Below, piece by piece: positions 60,726-64,000 of a DNA stretch of 64,000 nucleotides. A program made the translations under genes and the position numbers. The stretch comes from Orthonyx spaldingii (taxonomy: Eukaryota > Chordata > Aves > Passeriformes > Orthonychidae), in contig VZTJ01001645.1 of NCBI GenBank assembly GCA_013397795.1, positions 132,572-196,571 on the forward strand. The letters are read 5' to 3'. The notes under the pieces are model-generated. The model saw only the letters and a program-made list of their open reading frames with translations, did not search any database and was not told the DNA's origin. Position 1 is the first letter of the stretch. The number at the start of each line of letters is the position of its first letter.

Positions 60726-63700
60726 AATTGGCATTGCACACCAGGTAAGGAGCCCATGTTAGGGACAACAACCCCAGCCAGGCACTCCCAGAGCCCACTC
60801 ATGCAATGGTTTGCAGACACTGGTACATCACCAGTGCTTGTGTCTGTCCAGCTGCAGTCATAGGGTTTACATTGCAGGATGAATCTGTGCTCAGGAAATT
60901 GGGAGTTTCAAGAGTGCCCAGTGGGAAAGAAATCATTCTGTGCCTGGCTTTGTCCAAGCAGGAGGCATGCAGAGAGTAGCTGCTAGGACAACCCAGGCCA
61001 GGTGTTAGACAGGCTCTTACTCAAGACTGTTTGCCTCCTTTTCTACTGCAATTGCTTCCTGGCAGACAACATACTGTGCTTAAGCACTAACTTTTCCTAG
61101 GAGAGACACCTTTTACCCAGATCTTACTCCCAGCCTCTTCACTTGCCATTTCTTATCTACATGCAACAGGACTTTCAGCTGCTTCTTTTAGGGCTTGGAA
61201 GATAAAAGCCTGTGAGCATACAGCTATTTCCCCCCAGGCCAGTAGTTCCTGCAATGAACAAGGTATGAAATGAGGATGGTCTGAATTCCACAGATCTTTC
61301 TACACCATGCTGATGTTGGGCATTAATACAGCAAAACCTAAAACTCTGTTACATTGGGACTACAGGTAGAAAAGATAAAATTCTGTATGCTGTCATCTCA
61401 AACATAAAGTAGAAATACCTCTGGAGAACCTTTTTTTTTTGTTTTGCACACAAGTGTGCTCAAGTCATCTTGTTTCTGGTAAGTCTTGGAGTATGCTGTG
61501 TAAAGTACTCGTACCAGAAGAAGCCCGTCTTTTTCCTATAGAATTTAAAAATTCAATGCATCTCTGGCTTCCTTAAATTCTTTATTCTAAAATTCTGCAG
61601 GTTGGGATTTTGAGAGTGACACACCCTTCTTTCTATATTTTCTCTTTTCTGACCTGTTAGCTTCCTCATCAGAAAGATTATAGGAACTCACTTGGCCTCC
61701 TACCAGCTACATTTTTTATTTTTTTTTTTTGCCAGAGTCACATTTTCTGAGCCAGTTATGAAGTTTGAACTATTGAAAACTTCCATGGTCTAACATAACT
61801 TCAGCTGCACATAGGGTTTGTGATGATATTATTATGCTGGTTGTTTCAAATAAGTTATAGAATGCTTCAAAACTCTTCCATCCCCTCTCAAACACATTGT
61901 ATTATCATAGGCTAAAGCACAAATTATGCCTCAGCAGCTTTAATTACAGTTGTTAGGCAATTGAAATAAGGAGGAGCTCCAGAAAGTAACTGAAAAATCA
62001 TACACAAAAAAGCAGGAAATTTAAAGTTTGAAGATCTTCAACATATGTGTGGTGTTACATAAAGGAGGATTGGCAGAGCAGGAGGTACAATATTTAAACA
62101 TATACATAATGAGTTCAACATATGGGACAGTTAATGACTAGCACATGATACCTTATGCTTAGCATAAAGTAATGAATCAATTAGCACATGATAGGAAACC
62201 ATAACTCATAGCAGAACATATGAAAGAATGCATGCAGGAGTGATTAGAGGCAGATGTAACTCAGAGCCCTTGGATGCAGTAACCATGCTCCTATTCGTAC
62301 AGCCACATGTTCTACAGGTTTTGGGACCTGTTCAGTCTCATAATTAATCTTGTCAAAAAAAAAAAAAAATAGAAACCCACCTACTTTCCAAATGAATCAG
62401 ATTCCAAAACCACATTGAAGTGGCACAACATGCAGCCTAACAGAAGGGCACAACTGCCTCTTTCCACCACACCTATAGTTGGGTTAGCTTAAACCAGTCC
62501 TGTATCTACCTGCTGTTTGATCCCTGTATACAGCCTCAAGCTCCCTCTGCCATAAGATTGTTTATTTATTCAGGCAGCTAGATAAAAACCCCAACATTTA
62601 AATGAGCTGCAGACCTGGACAAGATGGGGGGCAGGGAGCGGTTCCTCCAGTGATGGAAGGAGATATGGGCTCTGAAGGAGTTATTTGTGGCTGTGAGATG
62701 AGTGGCCAGCATGAGTTGGGTCCCCAGGGTGGTGACAGTGTGCAGGGGAAAATGCCAGCCTGGGAAGAAGCAACATCAGATAGCCCCCAGCATGGACCCT
62801 GGTAATACTGGTGTCTTATACCGGCTGTCTCTCTTTCCATATGGAAATAGCAGAGAGGTATCTATAAATAATAAGTACCTGTCAGTAGCAATAAAGCTTC
62901 ACCAAAATTGGATGGGTTTTGCACAACTTTCATCACTGTAAAATTACCAGGAAAAAGGGCCTGTAGGGATAGTTAGGCCAACACAGGCATAGCTGGGAAC
63001 TGAAGACAAGTTTTTGGCACAAAATCTTTCTTGAGGTCTGAAATGTATAAAAAAGATTTTTCAGAGAGTAATTAGATATGTAGGAGTCAGACCACTCTGA
63101 AGGTAAAGGCACAAACAAGGGACAGTAGTGGAAAGGCAGGATGAGAGACAGAATTAAAAAAACCTGCAGCTTTGCATGCAAAACAGGATCTTAACAGGGC
63201 TTCTTAGGAGTGTAAGAAGAGACTGGGCCATTCACTCCCTTTTTTGTGCTGTATTTATCGTTGTCTCTTTTTTGGTAATATCTGCACATCCTTTTGTTCT
63301 GCTGATTGTCTTTCCGCACTGTGTTTCTCCCCACTCTCACCTTCCACAATTCAAGCAGTGTTACAAGTCCTAGCAAGCAGATATATTAATTAACCTCAGC
63401 TACAATGTAGCAACCTCTCACTTGTAATTTTTTTTTTGTCAGAAACACCTAAGCAATGCAATAATGTAATCAGCTATTGGTGGTAGAAGTTGACTGGAAA
63501 CTACTAGAAGCCTGCCATGGAACGAAACAGTTTTATTTGGGAGAATGAAATAGCAGATAGTATTCCACTAAATCACAACAGTAAGGCAAAAGGTGTAAAG
63601 AAGAAACTGGAAGCTACTTGGATAACAGAACAAACTGGGTTGGCAACAGCCCTGAGAATAATGCCTGACTCAACTCCTCAGCCAGGAAGCACATACAATA

Positions 63701-64000
63701 AATATCAAAGCAAGTAGGATACACTAAGGAACAGCAGCAGAACATACTCTGACGTTATTGGAACACTCATCATTTGATTTCAGATGAATCAAAACTATGA
63801 GCCAAGGCCTGGGATCACGTAATCCAGCAGTGCTCACACGCACACTTTACAAACACCACAGCCTAAATGCTGAGCTCAGGGACAGTGCTGGACAGCTTGC
63901 TTAAATAAACTCCAACAGGGACACCAGCTTACATGGAACAATGAAGAGGGATAAATCTGGAATGAAGAAGATGAGCTAAAGACAGCAGTGATTAAATTAA
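60726..64000. other. Gene-free stretch to the window end
   Basis: No exon of COA1 or any other gene was recognised on either strand. There are poly(A)/(T) runs near 61,711-61,731 and 62,355-62,369. Open frames are short and motif-free. Confidence 0.5.

Overview
The window is vertebrate nuclear DNA, and it looks like a songbird (passerine). It is AT-leaning and CpG-poor, with very few real exons among long non-coding stretches. Its repeats are avian: decayed CR1 LINE fragments, several solo endogenous-retrovirus LTRs, and one SINE with a tRNA-Ile-derived head and a CR1-type tail at 60.4 kb. That SINE architecture is the one described for TguSINE1, a family that arose in early passerines, so it is the best clue to the host.

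The one protein gene I can establish is BLVRA (biliverdin reductase A), on the minus strand. Six coding exons between 41,020 and 31,268 join in phase through GT...AG junctions to a 296-residue protein, the same length as the human enzyme. The NAD(P)-binding GxGxxG motif and the active-site EYPM segment are intact. Several motifs proposed for the human protein in zinc binding and kinase signalling are altered. A non-coding first exon probably lies upstream. The best candidate promoter is a strong CpG island at 59.76-60.01 kb. In human the neighbour COA1 is divergent from BLVRA, so the same island could also serve a plus-strand COA1 whose exons lie outside the window.

Layout: 1-13.6 kb holds no recognisable gene. 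A (GGAT)n microsatellite (13.6 kb) and a decayed CR1 reverse-transcriptase fragment (14.0-14.7 kb) follow. At 18.6-19.4 kb there is a small CR1 piece and an AT-rich, 3'-UTR-like block. A weak GC-rich, promoter-like segment with a strong hairpin lies at 24.4-24.8 kb. A 572-bp solo LTR with a perfect 5-bp target duplication is at 29.7-30.2 kb. BLVRA occupies 31.3-41.0 kb. From 42 to 61 kb the DNA is rich in retroelements: solo LTRs with perfect 6-bp duplications at 44.8-45.3 and 58.0-58.4 kb, less certain LTR-like modules near 43, 46.6, 55.2 and 60.6 kb, CR1 scraps, then the CpG island and the SINE. The last 3 kb shows nothing recognisable.

I found no CRISPR, operon, tRNA or rRNA gene, intact transposon, or anything that amounts to a new biological system. 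Almost all short open frames look like chance. The observations worth following are the altered regulatory motifs of BLVRA, the promoter candidate far upstream, a perfect CRE inside a repeat in the last intron, and a few unexplained structured or UTR-like segments.
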